64,000 nt of DNA from Paralichthys olivaceus. Its lineage: Eukaryota > Chordata > Actinopteri > Pleuronectiformes > Paralichthyidae. This document shows, in pieces, positions 1 through 14,400 of this stretch. How positions within the stretch are numbered: the stretch's first letter is position 1; the number at the start of each line of letters is the position of its first letter. The translations under genes were made by a program, and so were the position numbers. The stretch is taken from positions 9,374,501-9,438,500 of the forward strand of contig NC_091113.1 of NCBI RefSeq assembly GCF_024713975.1, given 5' to 3'. A model generated the notes under the pieces. That model was not told the DNA's origin. It made no database searches and saw only the letters and a list, made by a program, of their open reading frames with translations.

Positions 1-60
1 AGAAAAATACAACTTGTAAGCTGATACACAAAGAAAGACTTGGCCAGAGGCAAGTTTCTC

Positions 61-107
61 ACTGTGTGTGTCTGTGTGTGTCTGTGTGTGTGTGTGTGTG
101 TGTGTGT
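61..107. repeat. (TG)n microsatellite
   Basis: Run of TG dinucleotides interrupted by a few TCTG units. It lies in what should be intron 1 of the minus-strand timp2 gene. No coding signal is seen here. Confidence 0.9.
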
Positions 108-222
108 TTTATTGGCCTGACTGACTACATCAAGCTTCAGCTATGCTTATGGCATTTATTCAGAATGGAAAATATGAGCAATAGAGAGAAGAAAAACATA
201 GAATAAGCAGGAACAGGGGACA

Positions 223-352
<130 letters not shown>

Positions 353-3300
353 CTCTTACACCCTTGGGTTCAGTTAATGGTTTGGAGCAGACACAAATAT
401 GAAGGTTCATGGCTCCCAGAGTTATTAGCGGCTAGTTTTTCGGCTCCTTTCCGCGTTACTTCCGTTTTCCTTTTACATTCTTCCCGCTGCAGCTAATTAT
501 GAAGCTGAAACAAATTTGGTAATAGCAATAAAAATTGTTATAGAAATCGTATAAACACTTAGAATAAAACTATAAACCATTTTCTTCCTATCATAACCCA
601 ACTGGGATTATTGGGCTCATGAAGTGGCTCAAAGAAATAATCATATTGCATCAATTCTGCTTTTTACCAGCACATCATCTTTATAAGATGTTAATTGGAT
701 AGTGTTTATAGATTGTTGTGCTGCCCCCAAAAAATAATTACTGCAGATTTAAGTCATAAAAGTCCAAATAAATTAAAAACCTTAACAAGCAAAATATTCA
801 TCTTAGATAAATGACTGACTCATTCATTATTAGGAAAGAGAAAATGAAGAGATAGAGGTTCGATAAGCTATTTGTTGATTAACACATGCAGGTTTTTATC
901 AAGTGGAACCATTATCATCACTGATCAATGGACTTAGTAAATATGTATTAGTGCTGGTTCTTCACAAGCAAACCTCTGCATTTAGGTTCCACTCTGATGC
1001 TTATGCAAATATGCAGCGGCAGCAGCCAGAGTACACACATAAACACACACATGCAGCAGTATACCTGGCTGGCACTCTCTCCTGCATTCCTCTCAGTTTT
1101 TCCACTCTCATTTCCTGACCTCGTTCTGAGCCACAAACTAATGAGGAGAGAATCAGCAGCAGCGCAACAAACACCAAGGAGCAAATTACACTGTTACTCA
1201 GAATGCAATGCTACGAGAGCTTTATCTGTCTACCTTGGTGTTGCAGACAACTTCTCCGTTTCTCCCCTCCTGCAATAAAGCTATAGACTACAGTGTGATT
1301 TCAAAATAGCACGATGGCCAAGGGCCTGCAGGCGACCAGAGCTTCACTGCAGACTGATCCCACAGTCGCCTGATCAGCACCGATCAATCAGCACAGAGGA
1401 GCCCCCTCCAAAAACCATCTAGTGACCCACATTCAGCCGGCTCCCCTACCCTCCCGGCCAGGACGACGCTTAATGACTTATGCACGCATCAGTCGCACTA
1501 CGCAATGTTTTCCATGCAAACCCCTTATGAACACACACGCCACATCCTCAGTGCCCCCCCGCACTCTTCATTCAGTCCACCGCAGGACTATCCATTTCTT
1601 TTTTCATACTCCAGCGACCACCAAATCATCCCAGACTTTCCTGGTGTGGTTAAATTCAGCTCCAGACGTGCGCAGGCCCTCTGTTTAACCTGCCATTTGA
1701 ACAGAGACGAGTTGCCCTCGAACACAACTCAGCCTGCAGCTCACGACCTCTGACGACATCTGGATGAAGAACATGTGCAGCAAAGGAGAAAGCTCCGGTT
1801 TTTCATGACAGTGATCGGAGATGCACTGCTGACTAAGGGGGGAGAGGGACTGAATGGGACAGGGTGATGGGAGGTCAAGAGTAAGGCCGATACATTCACA
1901 AGATAATATCATCAACTACAATACAATACAACTCTATACATCCCAAAAGTAATTTGGTTTAGGGAATATTAGTTGTATTGAGCTAAACGTTTTTCTAATT
2001 TAAGTTTTAAATTTTCATAGATGCTAAGACTGACAGGAATATTCTGACTATTGATTTTGATTATTTTGATTATGATGTTTGTATGAGTTTCTAATAAAAA
2101 AATGTATTTCATTTATATTCAGACTTTTGTCTTAATGTCTTAAAAAGTGTATTGAATGTGAGATCATTCTTGCATCAGTTGATGACAACTCTTTAAGAAC
2201 CATATTAGAGGGATCCTTGCACTGAGAAAAAACTGATCCTGAAACTCCTCAGTAGTGTCTCGCTGATATGACCAACATTTTTATAATGCAGGTCTTTTAG
2301 TCAGTTAGGACAATACTGGCAGATGTCCTCAAAGTCAACGCTGCCATTCCCTTCAGCTGCTGGAGACTATTAAGTGGTAATATTTTGCTAAACTGGTGAG
2401 TAAACAATTGGTGATAGTTGGCTATGCAGTGAGAGCAGAAATACTCCATCTAGCACCTTTAAATACACGTTGGCGGAAATAAGCTTATCCTGCTGATTTC
2501 TATTCTAAAACCCTGAGGCTCCAACAGGCTCTTTTCAAACACCCTCTTAAAGAGATTCTGATTCATTTTCAATGGATGAACTGAGGTTTTGGTTTTCGGG
2601 GCGCTGTGTTTGAGGGACTGGGTGTCTTATGATGCATGCATGACGAAAACATGCATATTTCCATGAATGGAGACGTGTCGAGGGAGTGTGCATGTGCTGT
2701 TGCATGTCCACTGCTGTTTTCCTGCAGAGAGCAGGGTGATGCTGGTCTTCCACAACGCCCTGTCTCAGGATGGACTCACTGGGAAGTTCCCCTTTGTGGG
2801 CAACAGATTTATATGAAAAGGGGATGTTTGTGTCTCCGTGTGTGTGTGTGTGTGTGTGTGGTAGGTGCATGACACTGATTTTAATGGCCTGTGGTCTGAA
2901 CCAGAGCATAATTTGAAAAAAACAGGTGACACACACACTTGCACACAGGCAAACTCACACGGCTGGTTTCTGCTTGTACAGTGTGTGTCTGAACGAGCAG
3001 GGAGTGGGATCCCACTTAAAAAACAAACAGTTGTCAGACCACATTAAATGTCGACAGTGTCACTTTATTGGGCAACCCCACGACAACAAGTCCTGCGCCT
3101 CTCTCCGCAGTCCTGGAGGTTTCTGACCAGGCAGTTTGGGGTTCTTAGATCTTTCATCCTCAGATCTGCCCCGAAAGCGTCACCCGACAATGGCATCGAC
3201 CGTTGTTGCGGTTTCGTGGTCTTTAAAGCACATCCTCCTTCCTCCCTTTTTACGAGAGCTGACAAAGGCCTTTTTGACTCACGCGCCGTTTCAAAACAAC

Positions 3301-5045
3301 ATGAGGACACGTGAACCTCAAGTACACCTCCGCTGTGAGACATTCTGTCTCTGAGAGCTGCCACCTCAGCGAGTGCTTGAGTCACACCTGAAAATAGAGC
3401 TGTCATTTTGCAATACGAGATTGCAGATAAACATCTTACCCGCACTCACACACAGTCACAAACATGCACAGACACACTCGGGCATGAAAAAAGGAAGAAA
3501 GATGCAGCCAGAGTAGTGCGGTCTTGAACTTTCCTTATTCTCAAGGATACCAGGCATTTTTCAACTTCGACCGTGACTTTTATTGGGTTTTTTCCCCGAA
3601 ACACGCCCTGAACTGACAGCCAGATGTCACTGTGCATGTGTGTGTGTGAGAGAGTCCACCGTGCATGGTAGCAGGCCGCATGGTGTCTATGTGGGCTTTT
3701 GAAAGTGTGTGTGAGTGCGAGTGTGAGTCCACCGGAGCAAAGTTGGGAAAATCCCAGCAGCATTCTTGTAATTCCTCACTGCACCACCCCTCACAGGAAG
3801 AAACAAGGCAGGAATGGAAATTAAAAAGGAAAAAAAAAAAAAAGACATATTCTGCGGTTGAGATTCAAACCCCCCTCCCCTGAAATTTCTCTTCACTCTC
3901 TCCATCCCTTGTCCTCCTCTCTGCTCTTTCCCTCCTCGTCTGTTTCCCCTCTCTTGTGCCACGTTGCCCTGCAAAAGCTAGGAGACGCTGCTTCTGCTTC
4001 TGCTGCTTCGTCCCGGAGCTGCCGGAGGGTGAAGCCTGGATAAACACGCACACTCCAGCTCCAGAGCTGAGACATTATGTACAGTGGTGGGAGCACAATC
4101 CTTCCTGGATATTACACCAACACAGTGCACTCACATGCAACAACACAGCTGCCTTATTGAGGATTTTAGAGGCTTAAACTGGGATATTATAGTGAAATGA
4201 GATGTGATAATAACAATAAAGTTAATTCAGGTTAGCGTTAATCAATCAATCCGATTTTATATGTATGGCCCATATTCATAAATCACAATTTGTCTCATAG
4301 GGCTAAACAAGGTGCGACATCCTCTGACCTTAACCCTCAACTACCAAAAAAACCCTTTTAACAGGGGAAGACAAATGTAGAAACCTCCGAGAGAGAGACA
4401 CATGTGAGAGACACATCCTCTCCCAGGCAGACAGAAGTGGAATAGATGGCGCGTGGAACTGGAGACATCAGCAAAATAACAGTATTTACAACGTTGAATA
4501 GAAGAAACAGCTTGTAATATGATGGAAAAGTGTGTCAATGTTTAAAGTATTAATGTCTGATAGAGATAGAGAAAGAAAGTCTGATAGAGATGAAGGGAGC
4601 AGCAATGAGTTATGGTCAGTAATGGCAGAATATTAAGTCATCAGTGAGTATCATGGCTGCAATTTCAACTCCAAAATAAGCATGTTTGCATTTGTGCATG
4701 TGTGTGGTCCATGCAAATGTCACTTTCCCAAATGGCCACCTGGGTATAACAGGTCTACGGTTGTAAACATGACAGGGCATCAAAAGTAACGTGTGTAAGT
4801 GTGCAGGCTGAATGCAACGCAGTGGGCCATGGCCTTGTGGAGCAACACCCTCCACCTCCAAGCGGTTTCCTGCAGCCTCTGTGAGCCCGTTCAGCACGCA
4901 CCAGAGGCGGCTGCAAACCACCGCTGTGTCCCCCCGTGATCTGAGCCGGAGCCTGGTGCAGCAACACGGGCTGAGTAAACAACAGCAGCGTCAGTCCCCC
5001 CCCCCCCCCCCCCCATCCACCCACCCACCCCGGTGCTCAACTCAC

Positions 5046-5178
5046 CTACGTCGGCGTTGCAGAACGCCTGTTGCGGGTGTACCGGAGCGCAGCTGCACGC
5101 CTCCGCCAGCTCCTCCGCCCGCCACAGCACCAGCAGGGCGAGCGTGCACAGGACACCGTTAACGGGAAACGTTAACAT
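5046..5178 (-). CDS. timp2: TIMP2 first coding exon (tissue inhibitor of metalloproteinases 2)
   Basis: First coding exon of a secreted metalloproteinase inhibitor that binds the zinc of active MMPs. The start ATG is at 5178-5176. It encodes a roughly 27-residue hydrophobic signal peptide ending in EELAEA, followed by the mature N-terminus [17 protein letters not shown]. In TIMPs the first mature Cys and the CxC motif chelate the MMP catalytic zinc. This stretch matches TIMP2 better than TIMP1, 3 or 4 as I remember them ([14 protein letters not shown]). The exon ends GTA-G followed by a GTGAGT donor at 5045-5040, the expected place in the family. Later exons are not in the window; TIMP2 intron 1 is very long in vertebrates, so they should lie beyond position 1. 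Whether this is the 2a or 2b fish paralogue cannot be told. Confidence 0.9.
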
Positions 5179-5420
5179 TTTGCTGAACACTGGTGGTTGT
5201 GATGGTTGTTTTCTGTTCAGCCTCTTTGTTGCTGCGCAGATACGTCGCGGTGTAGATCCAGCGGTGGACAGCTGCGTCCCCCTCCCCGGCTTTTTTCCTT
5301 CTGTTTTTAACCGACCTGGCGACGTCAACAACACCGGCCTGTCCGCTCGCTCAGCCCCGCTGCAGAGGTGAGGACACACGGTGGACGTGCGGGTCAGAGT
5401 CTGCAGTGGTCTTTTCAGGA
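5179..5420 (-). promoter_or_regulatory. timp2: timp2 5'UTR and GC-rich promoter region
   Basis: GC- and CpG-rich stretch directly upstream of the timp2 ATG, in contrast to the AT-rich flank beyond 5560. No TATA box is obvious. The interval 5179-8300 otherwise holds no gene that I can support; it lies between the divergent timp2 and mmp25 transcription units. Confidence 0.5.
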
Positions 5421-5559
5421 GTGTTTTCTTTTCTGTGGGTCGAACTGGTTTTATAAAGATGTGTGCGACTCCTCCCCCCCCCCAGTGGTGACGGCTTTAC
5501 CGGCAGGGGGCGCTGCCTCATCCGTCTCTACGGAACTACAGGAGCCCGGAGAGCGTGCC

Positions 5560-5775
5560 ATGAGGTCCCTCATAATAATACAAACAATAATAAGATGAAG
5601 AAGAAGAGGAAAAACAATGATGATAATAATAAAAACATATATATTATTATATTCTAATGATAAAATAATGATTATAAGCACAATGATAAGCACTATTGAT
5701 AATAGATGATGTTAATAAAGTAATAAAACATACTATGTAAAATGACTACTGATAATAATAATAATAATAAAATTA
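5560..5775. repeat. AT-rich low-complexity (ATA/ATG)n tract
   Basis: Degenerate ATA, AAT and GAT triplets across about 200 bp. No coding potential. Confidence 0.7.
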
Positions 5776-6311
5776 ATTTTTTGGTCAACTTGAGTTTAAG
5801 ACACTTCATCATCACCCCTGCCTCAAATAAAGCCCTGCCTATGGACAGCACTGGGGGTTGGCCCTGCTGTCTGACACACACACACACACACAAAACAAGA
5901 ACGCTGCCCCCTGCTGGAGGGTAGTCATACATCAATTAATACATTTTATGGACTATATATTGTTTTGTGTTTTTCTAGTCTCTCTCACTCAAATAACTTT
6001 ACAAGACAAGTCACATTCACACACATTCATACAGGACTTCTATGTGCTGCACTTTTTCTATCACACACAGTCCTCACAGCCGTCAGGGGCAATGTGGAGG
6101 TTTAGTATATTTAGTAGGAGCCAGGGGTTGAACCACCAACGTTTAGCTAACCTGCTCTACTTCCTGAGCTAAAGCTGCCCAGTAAACAATCTAAGAGTTT
6201 ATGTCTCCAGGAGGTGGCGCTATGATTATGTTCAAAATTGGCCTTTGCATGTCATCAGAGTGAGACTCTCATCGAACGTGTTAAATTTGGCAAAGATCTG
6301 AACGTGTGGAG

Positions 6312-6405
6312 TCTCAAGATTCAAGATTCAGGATGTTTATTGTCATGTGAACAGCAGATAAACACAGTTTACAGCATGTAATGAAATCCTTACTTTGTTT
6401 TCAAT
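6312..6405. repeat. dispersed fish repeat fragment (LINE/SINE tail-like)
   Basis: Contains CAAGATTCAAGATTCAGGAT, then TTTATTGTCATG and AATGAAATCCTTACTTTG. I recognise this pattern from the 3' ends of abundant fish retroelements. The exact family cannot be assigned by eye. Confidence 0.5.
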
Positions 6406-7871
6406 CTCCCAGCATTCAAATATTATAAAATAAAATAGTATTAAAGTCGGGAGAGTAAAACAAACACGTCTGCTTTGTGATCTGTCTCTCAAATGTCATA
6501 AATCTAGACCTTAAAACTCTCAAGGGGCATAATTAATCCATAACATATCTAATTTTTCACCACATTAGAAATGTGAGCAAGTTTTCTGACATTATTATTT
6601 TTCTGCATTTATATGTTAAATCAGCTGAGTGCATGAATATCCACAGGCCCTCACACTGTAACAGCATGAAGGAAGCATCTCTACCAACTGCTTTCTGCTC
6701 AGCAGCTAAACGTTTCTAATCTTCTCCACTGGTGAAGCGACCTGTAGTGGACATGATGGAAACTGGACAACCATTAGCCGGGCAGTGTTCTGTGCTAATG
6801 GCATGACTCACATGGGCCCTAGAGGATGGACAGAAATTAAAGAAGGATGAGGAGAGAAGAAGAGTGAGGGAGAGAGAGAGAGGAGGAAAGATAATACCAG
6901 GGACAATATGAAGAGAAAGTGAACATGCAGACCCACGGACATGAGACTCTGAGCTGCTATGTGAGAAGCCAGAGCACTCTAGCTTAATGCAGCGTGATCA
7001 GTTTCCCGACATTGTATCATAAGCACTTTGTGTTGAAGAACAGCAGAAAAATAGATCATGCTGAACTCAACTCAATTATTTTGGTGATGATTAATATGGA
7101 GGGTCAGTGACCAAATAAAAATGTTATGAGATTTTATTCAACATTTAAAAAAAATATATTTTGGTGTTTGAAAATGCAACTGCTGCAATAAAATTCCAAG
7201 TAGTATAAGTATAAGTAGTATATACAAATTGCGGCCTAATTTTGAAACTTAAATTCTAAATTGGTCTTGGAATTTAAATATCTTGATTTTAGTTAATTTC
7301 TTATGTAAAAAAATTATTCTACACCTGTAATTTTCATGGTCATCATCAACAATAAAAATATTGTTGCAGAAAATGTGTAAAATTGATCAAAGTAAGATTC
7401 TGAATCCTCTGTGCCAGATTTAATATCATCAGTCTTTCACTCCTACAGCTTAGCATCCTGAAAATACCCACTAACTTCAATATAAAAACACAGGTATTTA
7501 TTTATCTATAAGATGTCTTCTCAGTGAGCACAAAGCAATGGAAACATTTTCTCAGACACAATAATCATCAGCTAATATAACACTTCTAAACATAGACATG
7601 AGGTGTCTGACACAGGGGACTTTTGTGTCAAATATAGTGACGGTAGCAGCGCGGTGAAAAGCTGAGAAAAGTGTGGGCGGAATAAAACAGGAGCTAAAAA
7701 CCATTCAATTTAAAGACAAGAAGATAGGCAAAGTTTTCTTATTGACCAGAATGAGCTTACTTTTATTTATTGTGACTTAGTCCTTCCTCTTATCTTGAAT
7801 AGGTACCTTAATGGGCGGCAGAGGACTTGGGGAAATCAGTCTTTATATAACAAAATGATGATTTGTTTTCC

Positions 7872-7986
7872 AAGCACCATACCATCATCATCATCATCAC
7901 CATCATCATCATCATTATTATCATTATTATCATTATTATCATTATCATCATTATCATCACCACCATCATCATCATCATATATATAA
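7872..7986. repeat. (ATC/ATT)n trinucleotide repeat
   Basis: Runs of CAT/ATC and ATT triplets. The Ser/Leu-rich open frame over it is repeat-derived. It lies about 500 bp upstream of mmp25. Confidence 0.85.
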
Positions 7987-8495
7987 ATAATAATGATCAT
8001 CAACATTATGATTTACACATGTATCCTGTATGTTAGGCTGTTAAAGACATTGGTTACAGCCTATGAACCCAGATGAATTCAGTTAAATCTAATCTAATTT
8101 AATATTGGAACATATCTCAGTTGTAAATATCAAGAGTAAAAAGCAACAGCTGTACAGAGGTTTGGCGTTAAACAAGCTTCCTGACCTTGGCCACAAATTC
8201 CTTAGAAGAGCTAAAGTGACGTTTCTGCTATTGAACATGCACGCGCTACGTGTGTGCTTAAAACGTGGACGCACGCACGAAGTTGGCGGATGTGCACTGA
8301 AGATCGATGAGCCCAGCCTAGTCCCAGGAGACCAGGCAGAGCAGTCAGAGGAGAAACAACGGTGAGCTTTGTCCCCTTCTCTCTCTTACTCGCTTCTGTT
8401 CACTTTGGACGAAGCTTCTGAAATGTCTCCTCCAAACGATGAAGTGGTTTTTTTTTAAATAATGATAGAGCGGACTTATTCCTGCAGTGACCACA

Positions 8496-11400
8496 ATGGA
8501 GCTGGCTCTTCTGCTGTGGATGGTTTTGAGTCTAACAGAGAGCGCATCAGCAGAGGCAGAACAGTACAGCCGAGCGGTGGTGAGTAGAAAAGAATCATCA
8601 CAGACCCCCAGAAAACCTTTATAAAAAGTTGTAGCCTCCCTTCGATTTGTGTACTTTGTGTTGATTCTATGCTGATTTTAGGCACCTACTGGAATTGGCT
8701 GTAATATTTAACTTTCAACAAATTATTTCTTTTTTTTCGAGCAAAAAAACATTTGACAAAAATATAAAACGTTGAAGATTTGACTCACTTTGTTGATTCA
8801 TTAAAATTGACAGCATTTCACATATAACCATGTCAATTTAATCGCAAATATGTCTACATCCAATGATATATTGCACGTGTTTTATTATTTTTCTTAATAT
8901 AAAGGTTTGTTGGGTAGAGATATATTTCTGTCTCATGTGAGAGGGGTGTCATATTGACCGCTTTAGGTGACCCACAGGGTTTAAAATACAAGTGTTGTTT
9001 TTGCAGATTTCGACTATTTTCTTTAAAAGAGCACAACATCTAATCTGTCTTCAGTTGATTGCATTGAAAAACATCAAGTTCACTTAAAAGCAACAGAGTG
9101 AAAATGTGTGAGTCCCTCACACTCTTCACTTCCTTAAAAAAGCGACTTGCCCAACTTCACTCTTATGAGAATCTGTGTGCAATAAGTTGTGGGAAGAAAG
9201 GTTTCACTTCTGCTGCAGTCCATATGTTTTGTTGTTATCCATATGATGGTGCTAGTTTTCAAGGAGATCTGTGTGTGCAAAATATGTGACCACAATGAAA
9301 CAGTTTTTCAGGTGCATTAATACAGACTTTAAAAAAACTAGAGAAGACAAGTGCATTGTTCTTAGGGACACGTTTTTGCAGCATAAAACCCACAGAGAAG
9401 ACGGTTGATGGAGAAGACAACACCTTTTCCTTTCAAGTGCAGCTACAGTGAAAGGGTGGAGGCAATGTGGGAGGAAGGGCAGGTTTCTAAATCGCTTGTA
9501 AGAAACTGTTTTTACTTGTGTCAACACAGATGTGTGCTTATGTCAATTCCCAACTATTCGCTTCTCTTTTTTCTTGAATGCTTTAAGCAAACCATCAATG
9601 CTACTCATACCCCTTCAAGCAACCCAACAAGAACAGGATCATTTAATATTAATGACAAAAGAGGTTGACACTGCCTTGTAAGGCACATGCTCACATGATG
9701 TCCACTGATGATCTGGAGTCATAAGTGGAGCAGTGTTTGTGTCAGATAGCCTCCATGTTGCAACATTGGCCTCTAACTTGACTCATGTAAGAGATGGTTT
9801 TTATCATCACACAAGAGATATGTGTTTTTCTTCCTCTGTTTTCTGTGCAGGATTGGTTGAGCCGGTATGGTTACCTTCCTCCTCCAGACCCCCGCACAAG
9901 TCAACTGCAGACCAAGGAGGGGATTGAAAAAGCTATCAGGGTCATGCAGAGATTTGGAGGAGTCCAGGAAACCGGGGTGCTCGGTAACGTCTTAACCTCT
10001 CTCACGGCAGCACATCATGTGTATAACATGTTGCATGTCACATGTGGTGCTGTGGTGTAGTTTCAACATCCAATATGTGATCAACTTCTCTTCTAGACAG
10101 CGAAACCACGAAACTCATGTCCACGCCACGGTGCTCTCTCCCTGACATTGTGGGGAGTGAGGACATGCTGAGGAAGAGGAGGAGGAGGAGGAAAAGATAC
10201 GCTCTGTCAGGACTCAAGTGGTATAAGAAATACCTCACATGGAGGTGTGTTTCCTGTCATGTCACTCTGCGGCTTTATCACACCTCTGTATATGACTCAC
10301 ATCAACAAACGAGAAGATGATCTGTGAATGCCAAAAATAACCAACACCTTAATTTTTCCATCAGTAAATTTAGTTTTAAAGCCAACTACTTAGTGTTGGG
10401 GTAAAGAACCTCTGTGTTTATCGAACTGATGCTCACATTAAAGTGTAATCACAATACACACTCATGCATCTCTAAATGTGTGCAAAATTCAGATGAAAAG
10501 AAACAGAACTTACATACAAAATATACAAATAAAACTGTATCCCATAGTTTTAATGATAAACCTATTCCATTGAGTATTAGTACATAAATAAAAACTTCAG
10601 ATTGCTCTAATGAGAATTTGCAGCAACAGGAAGGGGTATGCAGGATTGGTTCAGGTTAAACGACAGCAGCCATGTTTAAAAGGTGCATGTGACCAACTGC
10701 ATCAGTTTAGCTGAAGTGTTTTAATAGTTTTTTGACAACAATGGCGGAACAAACTGTTTCAGGATTTGGTCGACAGGCACATAAGAGTGGAGCTGATACG
10801 ATTTGTTGACAATAAGAGGGAAAATAAGTATCAGCAGAAAACTAGAATATCTGTTGAAGTTGTAGAAATTTCAAACCTTTCAAATCCTTTAAATGAACAT
10901 TTGATCATGTGGTAGGCTGTGTATTAAAATCACCTGCAGTATTTCGTGATATGAAAATACGGACGAGGTTTAGAAGGAGTTGTTAATAACAGTCCACAAT
11001 TATGTTATAATTTAAACTACTACTCTGTTGTCTGCAGTATCGACAGCTTCCCATCGAGCTCTTACTCACCCGGGCTGCCCAATGATATGGTGGAGAGCAT
11101 CCTCACTCACGCCTTCAAAGCCTGGAGTGACGCGGCCCCCTTGAATTTCCGTAAGGTGCCGAGTGCCAGCCAAGGGACCGCAGCTGGAGGGGACATCAGA
11201 GTGTCTTTTGCTAGTTTGCTGCACGACGATGGGTATCCGTTTGATGGGAGGGGTGGCACCCTGGCTCACGCCTTCTTTCCTGGCTGGGACAAAATGGCGG
11301 GTGACACACACTTTGATGATCATGAGATCTGGAGCTATGGAGGTATTGACTGGATGTAATCATGATACAGGGATGATGGCTAGATGACCTGTCCCGCCTT

Positions 11401-14400
11401 AGACATATAGAATGTAATGGCAGTGACATCTAATCACCAATTTGTGGACGTTTGGGATCTAGTAACGCTTCATTCTCACATCCTCAGGTGTGGGCGAGAG
11501 CACAGACTTGTTCACAGTTGCAGTGCATGAGTTTGGTCATGCTCTGGGCCTTTCCCATTCCTCCACTGACCCATCCATCATGAGGCCGTATTACCAGGGT
11601 CCTGTGGAGGATATTCCCAACTTCAAGCTTGCCCTGGACGACAGACTGGCTATCCAGCAGCTCTACGGTCAGTGAACAGTCAAACTGCCGAACCTCTGAT
11701 ATATTGATTAAATACCACCTACATAACGTGTAGATGTGTTATCTGTTTGACAGAAACTATCTTTTGAAACAGTGAGGTGAACAGAAACTCCAGCTCAAAA
11801 TAACTTGACTTTGATGGCTGTTGTCCTCTAACTGCTTTATTTTATATTTTCTGCCAAATCCAAGTATCAACATGGATCCAGAGGGAACATATGAAAAGAA
11901 GTGGGAGATAAAAGTAGACTTGAAAGGTCATAAAATGCAGAGAGACTTCACTAAGAGTTCACCACCTCTGTATTTCCCATGTTCAGCATCTTTTTGATTT
12001 GTGTGTCTTTATGCTTACATGCACAACATTACATTTAGCACCAAGCTGACCTGATGATGGTGCTACATAAGGAGATGGCCAAATTCACAATTTAACTTCA
12101 AGGGACCTTGCATATCTCAAGCAAATTTCACTTCAAGTTGTTCAATGATCTGAAGACATTTCTCAGGAATGTCAACCTCATGGTGGCGCTACAATGAAAA
12201 TCAGGGGATCGCCAAAGTCAGAAGGTTGCATTCTCTCGGAACCATGGATGTCTGAATCACATTTCATGGCAATCCATCCACTAGTTGTGTAGGTGCTCAA
12301 GTCTTTAAAGAAGTGGTGGAACAACTGACAAACCAACACTGCCATCAAATGCAACTCAAAGTCTCCCTTAAGGCGTTTCTTTCTTTGTCTTAAAAACACA
12401 GCATCCTGTGTGTCAAACTCCCCAGGCTACAGGGAAGGATATGGGTTGCCTGTAGTTTTTCCTGCTCTGTCATTTACTCTTTCACCTCTTCAACATTGCC
12501 CCCTGTCACTATTCTGCTTTAGGTGTGAAGGACAATAGGCCACCAGGTGGGGTTGACCCTAACCATCCAAGCCTGCCCCGTCCACCACCTCCAAAACCAA
12601 CACGACCGTGAGTATAGAGCCAAAAAACAATAAATCCCTGACTACATCCATCTAGACAATAAGCACTTAATCATTTGCTTTATAGACAACATTTTCTATA
12701 TCCATGCACTCAGTTCACTCCTGCGTGAATGAATGATGACTAATTTAAGACCAGAGATGGAGTTAAAAGCCTTCTGATTGATCTTTACTGTAAAAGGGTT
12801 TTGTCTTATTGCATCCTCTAGTGAATATTTAGTACACCGCATTCTATAAAAAGAGTTTTAACAAAATGTTTTCTATCCAGTTCTCAGCCCTCCTTTGGTG
12901 AGCGCTGCCATGCAAGATTTGATGCCGTGGCAAATATCAGGGGAGAAGTCTTCTTTTTTAAAGGTCAGTAGATAATAATGTACATGTAACATAAAGACAT
13001 TCAGAATTGATATTGTTTCTGAATATACAGTGACATGTTGGTGCTGATGATTGGGCATTCACTTTGTTTTCTCGGGAAGGTGCACACTTCTGGAGAACTA
13101 AGCGAGACGGGTCCTTGGTGTCGCTCTATCCGTCTCAGATCAAAGACTTCTGGATCGGGCTCCCGCCGGGAATAACCAGGGTTGACACAGTGTATGAGAG
13201 GAAAAGCGACAGCAGTATCATCTTCTTTATAGGTACGGAAAGAAGGTGAAGCTGGATTATTCTTTTGATTTCGTCATTCAATGTTATTTTGATCAGGGGT
13301 TTTGAGCGAGGTTTGTTATACTGATAATATTATCACCATTGATAATAAGCTGCCATTTATTCTGTAGGTTTAATTAATTTATCACACAGACACATAAATA
13401 AATAATAACACACTGGTCACAATTAAATCAAGAAGAGACAGTAATCCCCATTCAAGAACAATCCAACATGGAATATAAGTGTGTGAAGACTATTTAACTA
13501 AATATCTGCACAGTCTTTACCCAATTTTATGGCAATCAAATGGTATTAGATGGATTCATTTTCTTGCCAAAGTTGTGGGTAGACTGACTAAATAAACTGG
13601 CAATCTGGCAGATAAAGAAGATTCTAAAATGTTCTTACACACCTTGCCCCATCTATCCAGGATCTCAGTACTGGGTCTTCAAAGACACAGTGGCCATGAG
13701 CGGTTACCCTCGGCCCCTGTCTGAATGGGGCATGAAGACCAAAAATGGGGCACTGGTGGACAGGTTGGACGCAGCTTTTATCTGGGCTCACAATGGCAAA
13801 ACCTACCTGTTTAGCCAAGGGGAGTTTTGGAGGTTTGACGAGAGCCGTAAAGGTGAACAGGTGACCAGAAATCCGGATCCTGGCTACCCAAAAGACTCCA
13901 GCCTCTGGGAAGGAGTGCCCTCCGACATGGATGATATCATCACCTGGGGAGAAGGTAACGTCTCAAATATGTGATGAATTTCATCAATGCAAGACAAATA
14001 AACAAAACCAAGGCAAAGGGCGATGACAAACAGGGCGACAGGTGCTTCTGGAAGGTATGAAGAGTCAAAATAATAACAGAGAGCTGATTGAAGTCAAGAT
14101 AAGAAGTAACTACAAATCAATCAACTGGCTTGAGTTGCCGGTTTGTTCACTGGAATTTACCCCACAAATTCATCTCAGGTGACGAAATGTAGTCACTTCC
14201 TGCTTTTGATTTCATGCTATTCCCTAAATTGACAGAGTTAATACCAATAAATCCAGCAATGAGCTCTCTTTAAACCATAAAAGATTCCTTAGGGACTCTC
14301 AGCAAACAAACAGAAGCTTCTGTATGTTTCCATTCAGTTCATAATCTCAACCACACTGTGTCATCCTTGAGCCTGAACAAATGTGTTGAATGAGGGTATC

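Noticed and set aside
4812-5371. Plus-strand Pro/Ser-rich frames over timp2
   Set aside because: Antisense to the timp2 exon and its GC-rich flank; no splice or homology support.
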